Shown piece by piece: positions 1 to 8,307 of a DNA stretch of 64,000 bases. The notes under the pieces were generated by a model. The model worked only from the letters and a program-made list of their open reading frames with translations. It made no database searches and was not told where the DNA came from. A program made the translations under genes and the position numbers. Source of the DNA: Crocinitomicaceae bacterium (GTDB taxonomy: Bacteria; Bacteroidota; Bacteroidia; Flavobacteriales_D; Crocinitomicaceae); NCBI GenBank assembly GCA_022447665.1, contig JAKVAQ010000023.1, forward strand, positions 33,603-97,602. The letters are read 5' to 3'. The stretch's first letter is position 1, and every line of letters begins with the position of its first letter.

Positions 1-747
1 TCCATTAAAGTAGAAACCTGAAGTTACACCTTCAAAAGAACCGAAGTACTTAGCTGATGGACCTCTAGTAGTAATTGAAATTACACCACCTGTTACATCA
101 CCATAGTTAGCAGGAACACCACCAGTAATTACAGCTACCTCTTGAATCGCTGATTTTGGTAAAGCTGACGAACCCCTTACTTTAATACCATCAATGAAGT
201 AGTATGATGCTTCAGAACGAGCACCTCGAATACTTAATGCATCAGAACCTTCCGCCGCGTAAACACCACCAACAGTTTTTGCGATACCAGCTGCATCACG
301 CATTGGCATCTTTGCGATATCATCTCTAGTTACAACAGCACCTGACGCTCCACCATCCTTATCGATAAGAGGAACCTCATAAGCAATTACCTCAACCACG
401 TCTAACATTTCAGACGATTGACCCATTTGAATTGGATCTAATGGAGTTAATTTATCTGAGTTTACAACAACCCCTTCTTGTCTTACGGGCTGATACCCTA
501 CGAATCGCACCTCTACATCATAAGAACCAGGTGCAAGAGAAGAAATTCTAAACACTCCATTAAAGTCAGTCTTTGAAACTGCCTTTTGTTGATCATTTTG
601 AAAAACTGCAACCTTAACAAAAGGAAGCGGTTCTCCAGTTTCTTTATCAACAACGGAACCTTTAATGGATCCAACACCGGTCTGCGCGAACACAAAACCA
701 ACTGACAACAAGCAAGTTGTGAAAAATAATCTTAGTGGTGTCAACAT
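1..747 (-). CDS. TonB-dependent receptor with carboxypeptidase-like N-terminal domain (5' part; rest lies beyond the window)
   Basis: I translated this from the minus strand. The reading frame starts with ATG at 747 and is still open at base 1, giving 249 codons. Residues 1-21 are a signal peptide ending FVFAQ. Residues 26-110 form a CarboxypepD_reg-like beta-sandwich (GSIKGSVVDKETGEPLPFV). It is followed by a TonB plug domain (about 140-249) with DIAKMPMRDA, LSIRGARSE, a VYYFIDG-like segment and GGVPANYGDVTGGVIS. This order is typical of Bacteroidota outer-membrane receptors that import ligands with TonB energy. The beta-barrel and any substrate clue are off the left edge, and no SusD partner is visible. 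Family confidence is high; the ligand is unknown. Confidence 0.9.
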   Translation of the reverse strand, partial: MLTPLRLFFTTCLLSVGFVFAQTGVGSIKGSVVDKETGEPLPFVKVAVFQNDQQKAVSKTDFNGVFRISSLAPGSYDVEVRFVGYQPVRQEGVVVNSDKLTPLDPIQMGQSSEMLDVVEVIAYEVPLIDKDGGASGAVVTRDDIAKMPMRDAAGIAKTVGGVYAAEGSDALSIRGARSEASYYFIDGIKVRGSSALPKSAIQEVAVITGGVPANYGDVTGGVISITTRGPSAKYFGSFEGVTSGFYFNG

Positions 748-790
748 AAGTAAGCGAATTATGTTAAATATTCTTAATTACAATAGCGGG

Positions 791-826
791 TAAATATAGC
801 TACTTTAAACATTATTTGATCAAAAA
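791..826 (-). promoter_or_regulatory. candidate promoter of the TonB receptor gene
   Basis: On the minus strand a TATATTTA box (791-798) is a 7 of 8 match to the Bacteroidota -7 consensus TAnnTTTG. A TTG (821-823) lies 22 bases upstream in the -33 position. The box is 43 bases before the receptor ATG. This is a consensus match only. Confidence 0.35.
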
Positions 827-920
827 TTTAATAAAATCTTAACAGAGGCTACACTCCATGAACAAAGTTAGAGAATGTAATTAGATAAGTTTGAGACTGA
901 AAAGACGAAAAAAGACTTAA

Positions 921-1211
921 TTATACTAGTCTATTATTCTTCATTGATTTTCCTTTTTGACGACGTTTAGCATTTTTTGCCGCACGTTTCATCCTTTTTC
1001 TAGTGGCTTTGTCTTGATTAGACCAATGTCTTTTACCACTTCTTTTTCTGGATCTATAGCTATTTTTGACTTTCTTATTCTTTTTACCGCCTTTATCACT
1101 TTTAACGCTTTTTGCTCCTTTATCCTGAGCATAAACATTGTTAGGCTGAATAGCAGCTATTGCAATAAAAATAAATAACTTCGTTAATAAGAAACCTAGC
1201 TTTCGTCTCAT
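921..1211 (-). CDS. small exported, extremely basic protein
   Basis: The protein has 96 residues from ATG at 1209-1211. A longer frame exists upstream, but the start chosen gives a clean signal peptide: MRRK, a hydrophobic core, and cleavage after VYA before QDKG. The mature part is almost entirely Lys/Arg-rich (GGKKNKKVKN, SRKRSGKRHW, RKRMKRAAKNAKRRQKGK) and has no cysteines or recognisable domain. I do not recognise a family. Export plus very high charge suggests binding to a polyanion such as LPS, nucleic acid or polysaccharide, but that is inference. A perfect -7 box (TATATTTG) ends four bases before this ATG. The start codon overlaps the start of the divergent lipoprotein gene. Confidence 0.6.
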   Translation of the reverse strand: MRRKLGFLLTKLFIFIAIAAIQPNNVYAQDKGAKSVKSDKGGKKNKKVKNSYRSRKRSGKRHWSNQDKATRKRMKRAAKNAKRRQKGKSMKNNRLV

Positions 1212-1644
1212 GAAACAAATATATGCAAGATACCTTTGGTTAACGTTAAGTTTTAACATTTTATTTTTCGTATCGTGTGAGGGTGGCGAACATCCAGTAC
1301 CGAATGTACCCGTGAATATTGTAATAAACACAGACCTCCCGCTATACCAGCCTCTAAAAGCTACAGGAGGAACTGCTTATGTTGAAGGTGGTTCAAGAGG
1401 AATTGTTGTTTACAATAATTTTGACAATATTGTCGCTTTAGATAGACATGGCACATTTAATTCATCAGACCCGAATGTTCAAGTGATAGTAAACCCAGAA
1501 AATCAATTTGAGCTTATCGACACTATTTCGGGATCTAAATACAGTATTTTAAGCGGTGTAGTTCTTGAAGGGCCGGCCGAATTTCCGTTACGCGGTTACA
1601 ATACAACTTGGGACGGATTCTTGAATATCAGTATCTTTAATTAA
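1210..1644 (+). CDS. lipoprotein resembling a Rieske-type protein that has lost its cluster ligands
   Basis: 144 residues. Residues 1-23 are a lipoprotein signal peptide with lipobox FVSC, so Cys23 should be acylated. The mature part (VPVNIVINTDLPLYQPL, GGTAYVEGGSRGIVVY, VALDR, SGVVLEGPAEFPLRGY) follows the layout I associate with Bacteroidota Rieske-like lipoproteins, which have a ligand Cys/His after the 'DR' and before the 'GP...PLR' segment. Here the only cysteine is the lipobox one and the expected C-x-H pairs are absent, so it probably binds no [2Fe-2S] cluster. The family assignment is from remembered pattern and is moderate; the lipoprotein call is strong. Its ATG overlaps the divergent gene's start codon. 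Confidence 0.6.
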   Translation: MKQIYARYLWLTLSFNILFFVSCEGGEHPVPNVPVNIVINTDLPLYQPLKATGGTAYVEGGSRGIVVYNNFDNIVALDRHGTFNSSDPNVQVIVNPENQFELIDTISGSKYSILSGVVLEGPAEFPLRGYNTTWDGFLNISIFN

Positions 1645-1646
1645 AT

Positions 1647-1675
1647 AAAAAAGGTCGTCTTTTCGGACGACCTTT
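1647..1675 (-). terminator. intrinsic terminator between convergent genes
   Basis: A 9-bp stem AAGGTCGTC/GACGACCTT (1651-1659 with 1666-1674) has a 6-base loop. Read on the minus strand it is followed by a T-run, which fits termination of ahcY. On the plus strand the T-run is weak. Confidence 0.75.
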
Positions 1676-1699
1676 CTGCAAGAAAATTATTAGATTTTC

Positions 1700-3013
1700 T
1701 TAATATCTGTAGTGTTCTGGCTTATATGGACCTTCAACTTTAACGCCAATATAATCCGCTTGCTCTTCTCTTAACTCTGTAAGCTCAGCTCCAACTTTTG
1801 CTAGGTGAAGTTTAGCCACTTTCTCATCAAGATGCTTAGGCAACATATACACTTCATTTTCGTAGTTATCCGAATTATTCCAAAGCTCAATTTGCGCTAA
1901 AGTTTGATTCGTGAACGAGTTCGACATTACAAAAGAAGGGTGCCCTGTAGCACAACCTAAATTCACAAGTCTACCTTCTGCGAGAACAATAATATCATTC
2001 CCATTTAAAGTGTACATATCTACTTGCGGCTTAATCTCTGTTTTAGTTGATCCATACTTATCGTTTAGCCATGCCATATCGATCTCGTTATCGAAATGAC
2101 CAATATTACAAACGATAGTTTTATCTCTCATCGCTTCAAAATGATGTCCTTGTACAATATCCTTGTTTCCTGTTGTAGTAACAACGATATCAACTTTATC
2201 AACTACTGATTCAAGTTTTCTTACTTCAAAACCATCCATTGCCGCTTGTAAAGCACAAATTGGATCGATTTCAGTTACAATAACTCTGGCTCCAGCTCCT
2301 TGTAATGAAGCAGCAGATCCTTTACCAACATCACCATAACCACAAACAACAGCAACTTTACCAGCCATCATTGTATCCGTAGCTCTGCGAATTGCATCTA
2401 CTAAAGACTCTTTACACCCGTATTTATTATCAAATTTTGATTTCGTAACAGAATCGTTAACGTTGATTGCAGGCATTACCAATGTTCCATTCTTCATTCT
2501 CTCATAAAGTCTATGAACACCAGTTGTAGTTTCTTCTGACAAACCTTTGATATCTTTTGTTAATTCTGGAAATCTGTCAAAAACCATGTTTGTTAAATCA
2601 CCACCATCATCCAATATCATATTTAAAGGCTGACCATCTTTAAACGAGAATAAAGTTTGTTCAATACACCAATCAAACTCTTCTTCATTCATTCCTTTCC
2701 ATGCGTAAACTGGAATACCTGCAGCAGCTATTGCAGCAGCAGCATGATCTTGGGTTGAGAAAATATTACATGAAGACCATGTCACATCTGCTCCTAACTC
2801 AACTAAAGTTTCAATTAAAACTGCAGTTTGAATAGTCATATGAAGACATCCAGCGATTCTCGCACCAGCTAGCGGCTTAGAATCTCCATACTCTTCTCTT
2901 AGAGACATTAATCCAGGCATTTCAGCTTCTGCAATTCTAATCTCTTTTCTACCCCAATCCGCTAATGAAATATCTTTAACCTTGTATTTCATTCTTTCTG
3001 TTGTATCACTCAT
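1700..3013 (-). CDS. ahcY: adenosylhomocysteinase (S-adenosyl-L-homocysteine hydrolase)
   Basis: Cytosolic NAD-dependent enzyme that splits S-adenosylhomocysteine into adenosine and homocysteine, relieving product inhibition of methyltransferases. The 437 residues match the usual bacterial length. Visible motifs are [13 protein letters not shown] (58-70), the substrate-contact segment [13 protein letters not shown] (184-196), the Rossmann loop GYGDVGKG (225-232) and the family C-terminus KPEHYRY. The start [10 protein letters not shown] is preferred because a -7 box lies about 26 bases upstream. It is transcribed alone, divergently from the phosphopantetheinyl transferase gene. Confidence 0.98.
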   Translation of the reverse strand: MSDTTERMKYKVKDISLADWGRKEIRIAEAEMPGLMSLREEYGDSKPLAGARIAGCLHMTIQTAVLIETLVELGADVTWSSCNIFSTQDHAAAAIAAAGIPVYAWKGMNEEEFDWCIEQTLFSFKDGQPLNMILDDGGDLTNMVFDRFPELTKDIKGLSEETTTGVHRLYERMKNGTLVMPAINVNDSVTKSKFDNKYGCKESLVDAIRRATDTMMAGKVAVVCGYGDVGKGSAASLQGAGARVIVTEIDPICALQAAMDGFEVRKLESVVDKVDIVVTTTGNKDIVQGHHFEAMRDKTIVCNIGHFDNEIDMAWLNDKYGSTKTEIKPQVDMYTLNGNDIIVLAEGRLVNLGCATGHPSFVMSNSFTNQTLAQIELWNNSDNYENEVYMLPKHLDEKVAKLHLAKVGAELTELREEQADYIGVKVEGPYKPEHYRY

Positions 3014-3038
3014 TATTAATTTCTTTTCAAATATTTGG

Positions 3039-3046
3039 CAAATTTA
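3039..3046 (-). promoter_or_regulatory. -7 promoter box of ahcY
   Basis: TAAATTTG on the minus strand is an exact match to TAnnTTTG, about 26 bases upstream of the ahcY ATG. I see no clear -33 TTG at the right spacing. Confidence 0.45.
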
Positions 3047-3084
3047 CGAAACTCCTAGTTAATTTGCATTAAAATCTTCTCCCA

Positions 3085-3723
3085 TTGCATTATAAGACGC
3101 AAAACATCATCGAAAATGACAATATTAGGTTTTCAATAATCCTTTATGCTGATGCGCTACCACTCTATCCTGAGGAGAATTTAAGTAAAGCAGATTTGCA
3201 AAAATATAATCGAGCTAAATCACGTAAAAGAAAATTAGAAATCTTTTATTCAAGCATATTATGGAAAACCTTTGGAATACAGGAGGAAATCAAGTATTCT
3301 GGTTTAGGTTCTCCAGAACTTAAAACCGGACATCTAAGTAAGTCTCATTGTTCACAACAAGTAGGCATACTCGTTTCGAAGAATGCACCTTTTGGTATTG
3401 ACCTAGAAGCAGTTGATGAGAAGGTTCATCGTGTTAAAAATAAATTTTTGCACCCAGACGAAGAAAAACGATTCGAAACAGACAAGACCATTAACTTAAT
3501 AAGAATCTGGAGTATTAAAGAGGCTACCTTTAAATTCTTGAAATTAAGCGGAGTTACATTTAAGGAAATGCTTTGTGTGACAAGCCTAGATGAAAATCAA
3601 GGCTCCATTGTTGTAGACCACCCCGATTATAGAGGAGTCCTTGCTGTTAAACATTGGATTTCACAAAGTAATGGAATGGTTTATTCCTTAGTGGGAAAAC
3701 CGGCGGATATTTCTAAACTATAG
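3085..3723 (+). CDS. 4'-phosphopantetheinyl transferase superfamily protein
   Basis: Transfers the phosphopantetheine arm of coenzyme A to a serine of a carrier protein. The 212 residues carry the Sfp/AcpS-like motifs: SKSHC (85-89, equivalent to the family SHS-type motif), GIDLE (104-108, Mg binding) and WSIKEATFK (142-150, with the conserved KEA). The start is taken as TTG at 3085. An in-frame TAA stands at 3070-3072, and no in-frame ATG occurs before the catalytic domain. It begins a long co-directional gene block. The carrier-protein substrate cannot be told from the sequence. Confidence 0.88.
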   Translation: MHYKTQNIIENDNIRFSIILYADALPLYPEENLSKADLQKYNRAKSRKRKLEIFYSSILWKTFGIQEEIKYSGLGSPELKTGHLSKSHCSQQVGILVSKNAPFGIDLEAVDEKVHRVKNKFLHPDEEKRFETDKTINLIRIWSIKEATFKFLKLSGVTFKEMLCVTSLDENQGSIVVDHPDYRGVLAVKHWISQSNGMVYSLVGKPADISKL

Positions 3724-3770
3724 CACAACCTTTTAGGCCTCGCATACGTATTAATTAGAGTCAAGTTAGA

Positions 3771-4973
3771 ATGTTCTTTTTTCAATCAAATAACACAAAG
3801 GTTTTAGGCATATTGTTGTTCCTATTCAGCTTCATGGGTAATGCACAGAATGGATGGCATCAAAAAGCATCGCATGGCGGCGATGCAAGACACAGAAGCA
3901 CTGCATTTGCCATAGGAAACAAAGGGTATTTCGGTGGAGGTCACATCAATTCTGGCGTTGAAGTCACCTACTCTGATTATTGGCAATTTGATCCATCAAC
4001 AAATTCATGGTCTCAAATAGCGGATTTTGGAGGAGGTAAAAGATATCACTCCACGGCTTTTACAATTGGAAACTGGGCTTATGTTGGCTGTGGAGAAGAT
4101 GGAGCAGACACCTATCATAATGACTTATGGAAGTATAGCCCAATTGTCAATACCTGGTTTCCATGCACTGCTCTACCGGGAAATCCGAGACGAGGAGCTG
4201 TTGCATTCGTAATTGGGGACTATGCTTATTTTGGAACAGGGCAAAGTGATTTCGGCTATGAAGTAGATTTCTACAAATTTGATCCAGTATCTGAAACCTG
4301 GACAACTATTGCCGACTTTATAGGTCAAGCTCGATCAGGAGCTGTTGCATTCTCGCATCAAGGTCTTGGATATCTGGGTACTGGACATATCCTCGGTGAT
4401 GCCACAAAGGATTTTTATAGTTATGACCCTATTACCGATACATGGGAACAAAAAGCTAACGTTGGAACCTTTCTAAGACAGGACGCTACAGGTTTTGTCT
4501 TGAATGGTAAAGGCTATATTGTAACAGGAAATAATGACTCTGGAGACTCTACATATAATGATGTTTGGGAATACAATTTCGACACCGATGAATGGAAAGA
4601 GCTTGAGGAGTTTCCGGGAACCCGAAGACGCTATATGGTTTCTTTCGTTATTGACAACATTGCCTACGCAGGTTCTGGTACAAGCGGGACTAACCTGAGA
4701 GACTTTTGGGCATTTCAGCCTTTTCTAAACAAGAGCCTTGAGAATAGACCCGAAATAAAATTAGGCCCTAATCCTTCATCTGATCTCATGGACATCTCTA
4801 TTCCAAATGAATCTGTAGAACTAAAAATATTTGATCTTGACGGAAAATTAGTTTATACAAGATCTTTTAATGAACATACTCAAATTAGAAAATCAGAAAT
4901 AGGAACGGGCAAATTCATCTTAACACTAATTACTAGAAATCAAAGAATTAATCAAAGAATTATATTTGTATAA
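3771..4973 (+). CDS. kelch-repeat beta-propeller protein with type IX secretion sorting domain
   Basis: 400 residues. A signal peptide (about 1-25, ending GNAQ) is followed by six or so repeats of about 50 residues. Each carries an 'AFAIGNKGYFGGG ... DYWQFDPSTNSWSQIADF' pattern, the kelch signature of a galactose-oxidase-like propeller. The last ~75 residues (LGPNPSSDLMDISIPN ... GKFILTLI) are a Por-type C-terminal domain, so the protein should cross the outer membrane by the type IX system. No catalytic residues are evident; a binding or adhesion role is inferred. It ends directly at the pcrB start codon, suggesting co-transcription. Confidence 0.88.
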   Translation: MFFFQSNNTKVLGILLFLFSFMGNAQNGWHQKASHGGDARHRSTAFAIGNKGYFGGGHINSGVEVTYSDYWQFDPSTNSWSQIADFGGGKRYHSTAFTIGNWAYVGCGEDGADTYHNDLWKYSPIVNTWFPCTALPGNPRRGAVAFVIGDYAYFGTGQSDFGYEVDFYKFDPVSETWTTIADFIGQARSGAVAFSHQGLGYLGTGHILGDATKDFYSYDPITDTWEQKANVGTFLRQDATGFVLNGKGYIVTGNNDSGDSTYNDVWEYNFDTDEWKELEEFPGTRRRYMVSFVIDNIAYAGSGTSGTNLRDFWAFQPFLNKSLENRPEIKLGPNPSSDLMDISIPNESVELKIFDLDGKLVYTRSFNEHTQIRKSEIGTGKFILTLITRNQRINQRIIFV

Positions 4974-5714
4974 GTGGAGTTTTTTGGAAAAAAAATAGAA
5001 TCGAACAAATCTTTGATCGCTGTTCTCATCGACCCTGATAAGACATCTGAACATTCTGCACTTCAAAATCTTGTTAAAAAGATAGAGTTTGCAAACATCG
5101 ATTTTATTTTCATTGGTGGAAGTAGCGTAAAAGAAGAAGATTTTAACCGTTGCTTAGATAATCTAAAGGCGATTACTAAAGTACCAGTTGTAATATTCCC
5201 AGGAGGGCCCTCGCAAGTTTCTCTCAAAGCTGACGGTATGCTTTTATTAAGCCTTATTTCAGGAAGAAATCCTGATTATTTAATAGGGCACCACGTTCAA
5301 TCTGCACCAAAACTCAAAGAACTTAAGGAAAAACTTTTACCTACAGGATATATCTTACTCGATGGAGGCAATAATTCTGCTGTTGCCTACATTAGTCAAA
5401 CAAGTCCGATACCTCAGTCAAATCCGGAGATAGCAGTTAATACAGCCATTGCCGGAGAACTTTTAGGTCTTAAAGCCATTTTTATAGATGCTGGCTCAGG
5501 AGCCCATCATTCAGCAAATGAAAATCTGATAAAAAGACTGAGATCAGAGATAAACGTTCCGTTAATTGTAGGAGGAGGAGTAAAATCCATTGAGCGAATA
5601 CAAGAATTGGAAAATGCTGGTGCAGACATAATTGTAATTGGAAATAAAATAGAAGAAGACATTGATTTCTTGCTAGATATAGCTTCGATTAGAACAACTA
5701 AAATTAATGAATAA
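4974..5714 (+). CDS. pcrB: geranylgeranylglyceryl/heptaprenylglyceryl phosphate synthase (PcrB family)
   Basis: TIM-barrel prenyltransferase of 246 residues that joins a long prenyl diphosphate to sn-glycerol-1-phosphate, the first step towards an ether lipid. Family features are AVLIDPDK near the N-terminus, IFIGGSS, VVIFPGGPSQ, GYILLDGGNNSAV, FIDAGSGA and the phosphate-binding end VPLIVGGGVKS plus ADIIVIGNKIEED. It begins with GTG (4974-4976) immediately after the kelch stop codon. It overlaps the CotH-type gene by eight bases, implying translational coupling. The chain length of its prenyl substrate cannot be judged here. Confidence 0.95.
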   Translation: MEFFGKKIESNKSLIAVLIDPDKTSEHSALQNLVKKIEFANIDFIFIGGSSVKEEDFNRCLDNLKAITKVPVVIFPGGPSQVSLKADGMLLLSLISGRNPDYLIGHHVQSAPKLKELKEKLLPTGYILLDGGNNSAVAYISQTSPIPQSNPEIAVNTAIAGELLGLKAIFIDAGSGAHHSANENLIKRLRSEINVPLIVGGGVKSIERIQELENAGADIIVIGNKIEEDIDFLLDIASIRTTKINE

Positions 5715-8307
5715 GTTATTCGTCCTAATATCAACATTATTTAGCGGACTAGGTTTTGCACAAGTGCTTGAAGCTCCGACTGCTAGTTTTGCTCCAGGAG
5801 TTTATCTTGGTCCAATAGACATCTCCCTTTCTCACCCTGAACCAGGTGTAACGATTTTCTACACCCTAAATGGAGATGAGCCAGGACCTGGAGACCTTGT
5901 ATACTCAGGAAGCATAACGTTAGACAATAGGTCTGGGGATCCCAACAGTTATTCGACGATTCCAACAAATCCATCATTCACTTACCCGATGGGAGCATAC
6001 AATGCCTCGCGCGCGAATAACCGTGGATGGTTACCCCCATTTACTACTATTTATAAGGTGAATGTTTTACGATTTAGAGCGTACAAACCTGGAACAGTTC
6101 CTAGTGAAACCGTAACAAAAACCTACATCATTGATCCAGCCGGAACATCTTTATATACATTCCCTATTGTATCAATAGTGCTAGACAGCATAGATTTGTT
6201 CTCTAACGAAAGTGGTATTTACGTTTTTGGTGACCATCCTGATGGAAACTACTCCAACAAAGGAGCCGCTTGGGAAAGAATCTCCCATTTCGAATACTTT
6301 GAACCAGATGGAACACTGGGTTACGCGCAAAATTCTAGGGCTCGAATACACGGAGGAGGAACTAGACATTCTACTAAAAAGAACTTCAGACTTTATGGAG
6401 AAACTGGAGAGAACAATAATTTTGAATACCAATTCTTTGACAACCTGGAGATTGATAGATTTAAGCGTATTCTAATTAGAGCTGGAGGACACAGGCCAGA
6501 CTGCTTTCCACGCGATGATTTGGCCAATATGTTCACAGAGGGTCTAAATGCGGATCAACAACACTTTAAACACATCATCCTATTTTTAAATGGAGAATAT
6601 TGGGGCATTCATGCCATTAAGGAACGTGTGGACAAATATTTTCTTCAAAATCAATTTGGTATTGATGACAACGAGATAACGATACTAGACCAAGAATTCG
6701 ATGTACAAGACGGTTACGCCGCAGACAGTTTGGAAATGGCCATTCTTGAAGATTTTATAAACGTTAATGATATGAACGATCCTGCCAATTATCAATACGC
6801 ATTGGACAGAATTGACATGGATAGTTACATCGATTACATGTGTGCGGAAATCTTCCTCAGTAATGAAGACTGGGTCTACTCCAACGTTGTGATATGGAGA
6901 AAAACCGGACCTTATGATCCTTCAAAACCCGCAGGGCATGATGGGAAGTTTAGGTGGGTGTTTTATGATTTTGATGGTGCTTTCGGTGGGTCATGCAACA
7001 ACGCATACTACACTGTAAACACATTAGGAAGCGCCACTGTTGAAACAGGTATTTATACTTCATACACCAGATTTTTCCGTGGATTACTTGAAAATGATGG
7101 TTTTAGAGCACGATTTATAAATCGCATGTGCGACCTCTCTAACTCCTGGTTCAAATCAACAGTAACTACAGACAAATTATGGAATCTGTATGACAAATTA
7201 ACACCAGAAATGCTTGAAAATGTTGAGCGTTGGCGATACCCATCAATGGCTACCAACTTGGCAGATAGAGCTCTAGAAACACCTTCACTTGATAGATGGA
7301 ACGAGACTTTTGATTTATTGGATAGATTCTTAAGAAGGAGAGCCTCCAAAGTAGTAGAGGATATTATGCAAAAATGGTCCTATACGGATACCTCTTTCGT
7401 TACTATTGACGTTAATAACCTAGAAATGGGGCAAGTAAAACTGAGCAGCATTACTATAAACGAGCAGCTTCAGGGTGTAGATGCGGGTATTTATCCATGG
7501 ACTGGTCGTTATATTAATGACGTTGAAATCCCTCTTGTCGCGCAAGCCTATCCAGGCTACGAATTTGTTGAATGGTTGGAAACAGGCAACACCAATGACT
7601 CAATTATGATTTCTATCAACAGCGATTCAACCTTTACGGCAGTTTTTCAGGAAAGCAGTTCTTTTCAAAATGTCTTGATCAATGAGCTAATGCCATCTAA
7701 TGATGCAAGTTATAGCGATATTTTTGGAGATTTTGATGATTGGTTAGAGTTTTACAATCCAAACCCTTATCCAGTTTCACTCGGTAATTGCATCATGGAA
7801 AGAGACGGTCTTACCTGGACTATTCCAAATGATTTTATCATAGATGCCAACGGATTTAAAATTCTGTGGTTTGACGACGAAGAATACCAAGGAGAAAATC
7901 ATGTTAGTTTTAAACTACCCAATAACGAACACACTGTATTTCTGAAAAATGTGAATGGAGATATTATTGACCAAATAACATATCCGGACACCGAAACAGA
8001 TAACTCATATGGAAGATTCCCTAATGGTAGCGGAACTTTTGCAAACTTCACTTACCCTACACCGCTCCAAACCAATGATTTGACTAGTACCTCAGCTTAC
8101 AATTATCAACCTTTGTATGCTTATCCAAATCCAAGTAAAGATTTTATGAATCTTAGCAGAGTATCTAGTTTCCAAATTTTTGATTTACAGGGTAGACTGA
8201 TTAAAGCAGAAAACTCTACAAATCAAATCAATGTTGAAACCCTGAACAAAGGAACATACATACTCAAAACAGATCTAGGCGAGACACTTAAAATTATCGT
8301 ACAATAA
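5707..8307 (+). CDS. CotH-kinase-like secreted protein with lamin-tail domain and type IX sorting domain
   Basis: 866 residues. Signal peptide (1-18, ending GFAQ), then a chitobiase/FN3-like domain (about 20-135, VTIFYTLNGDEPG). A CotH-type kinase-fold domain follows at about 150-490, with RIHGGGTRHSTKKNFRLY, LFLNGEYWGIHAIKERVDKY and WVFYDFDGAFGGS. Then an SHIRT/InlB-like insert with VEWLETG, a lamin-tail domain (about 655-765, LINELMPSNDASYSD ... DDWLEFYNP), and a C-terminal Por sorting domain (YPNPSKDFMNLS). CotH homologues in spores phosphorylate secreted proteins; whether this one is active is unknown. It overlaps pcrB by eight bases and abuts the next gene with no gap. Confidence 0.9.
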   Translation: MNKLFVLISTLFSGLGFAQVLEAPTASFAPGVYLGPIDISLSHPEPGVTIFYTLNGDEPGPGDLVYSGSITLDNRSGDPNSYSTIPTNPSFTYPMGAYNASRANNRGWLPPFTTIYKVNVLRFRAYKPGTVPSETVTKTYIIDPAGTSLYTFPIVSIVLDSIDLFSNESGIYVFGDHPDGNYSNKGAAWERISHFEYFEPDGTLGYAQNSRARIHGGGTRHSTKKNFRLYGETGENNNFEYQFFDNLEIDRFKRILIRAGGHRPDCFPRDDLANMFTEGLNADQQHFKHIILFLNGEYWGIHAIKERVDKYFLQNQFGIDDNEITILDQEFDVQDGYAADSLEMAILEDFINVNDMNDPANYQYALDRIDMDSYIDYMCAEIFLSNEDWVYSNVVIWRKTGPYDPSKPAGHDGKFRWVFYDFDGAFGGSCNNAYYTVNTLGSATVETGIYTSYTRFFRGLLENDGFRARFINRMCDLSNSWFKSTVTTDKLWNLYDKLTPEMLENVERWRYPSMATNLADRALETPSLDRWNETFDLLDRFLRRRASKVVEDIMQKWSYTDTSFVTIDVNNLEMGQVKLSSITINEQLQGVDAGIYPWTGRYINDVEIPLVAQAYPGYEFVEWLETGNTNDSIMISINSDSTFTAVFQESSSFQNVLINELMPSNDASYSDIFGDFDDWLEFYNPNPYPVSLGNCIMERDGLTWTIPNDFIIDANGFKILWFDDEEYQGENHVSFKLPNNEHTVFLKNVNGDIIDQITYPDTETDNSYGRFPNGSGTFANFTYPTPLQTNDLTSTSAYNYQPLYAYPNPSKDFMNLSRVSSFQIFDLQGRLIKAENSTNQINVETLNKGTYILKTDLGETLKIIVQ

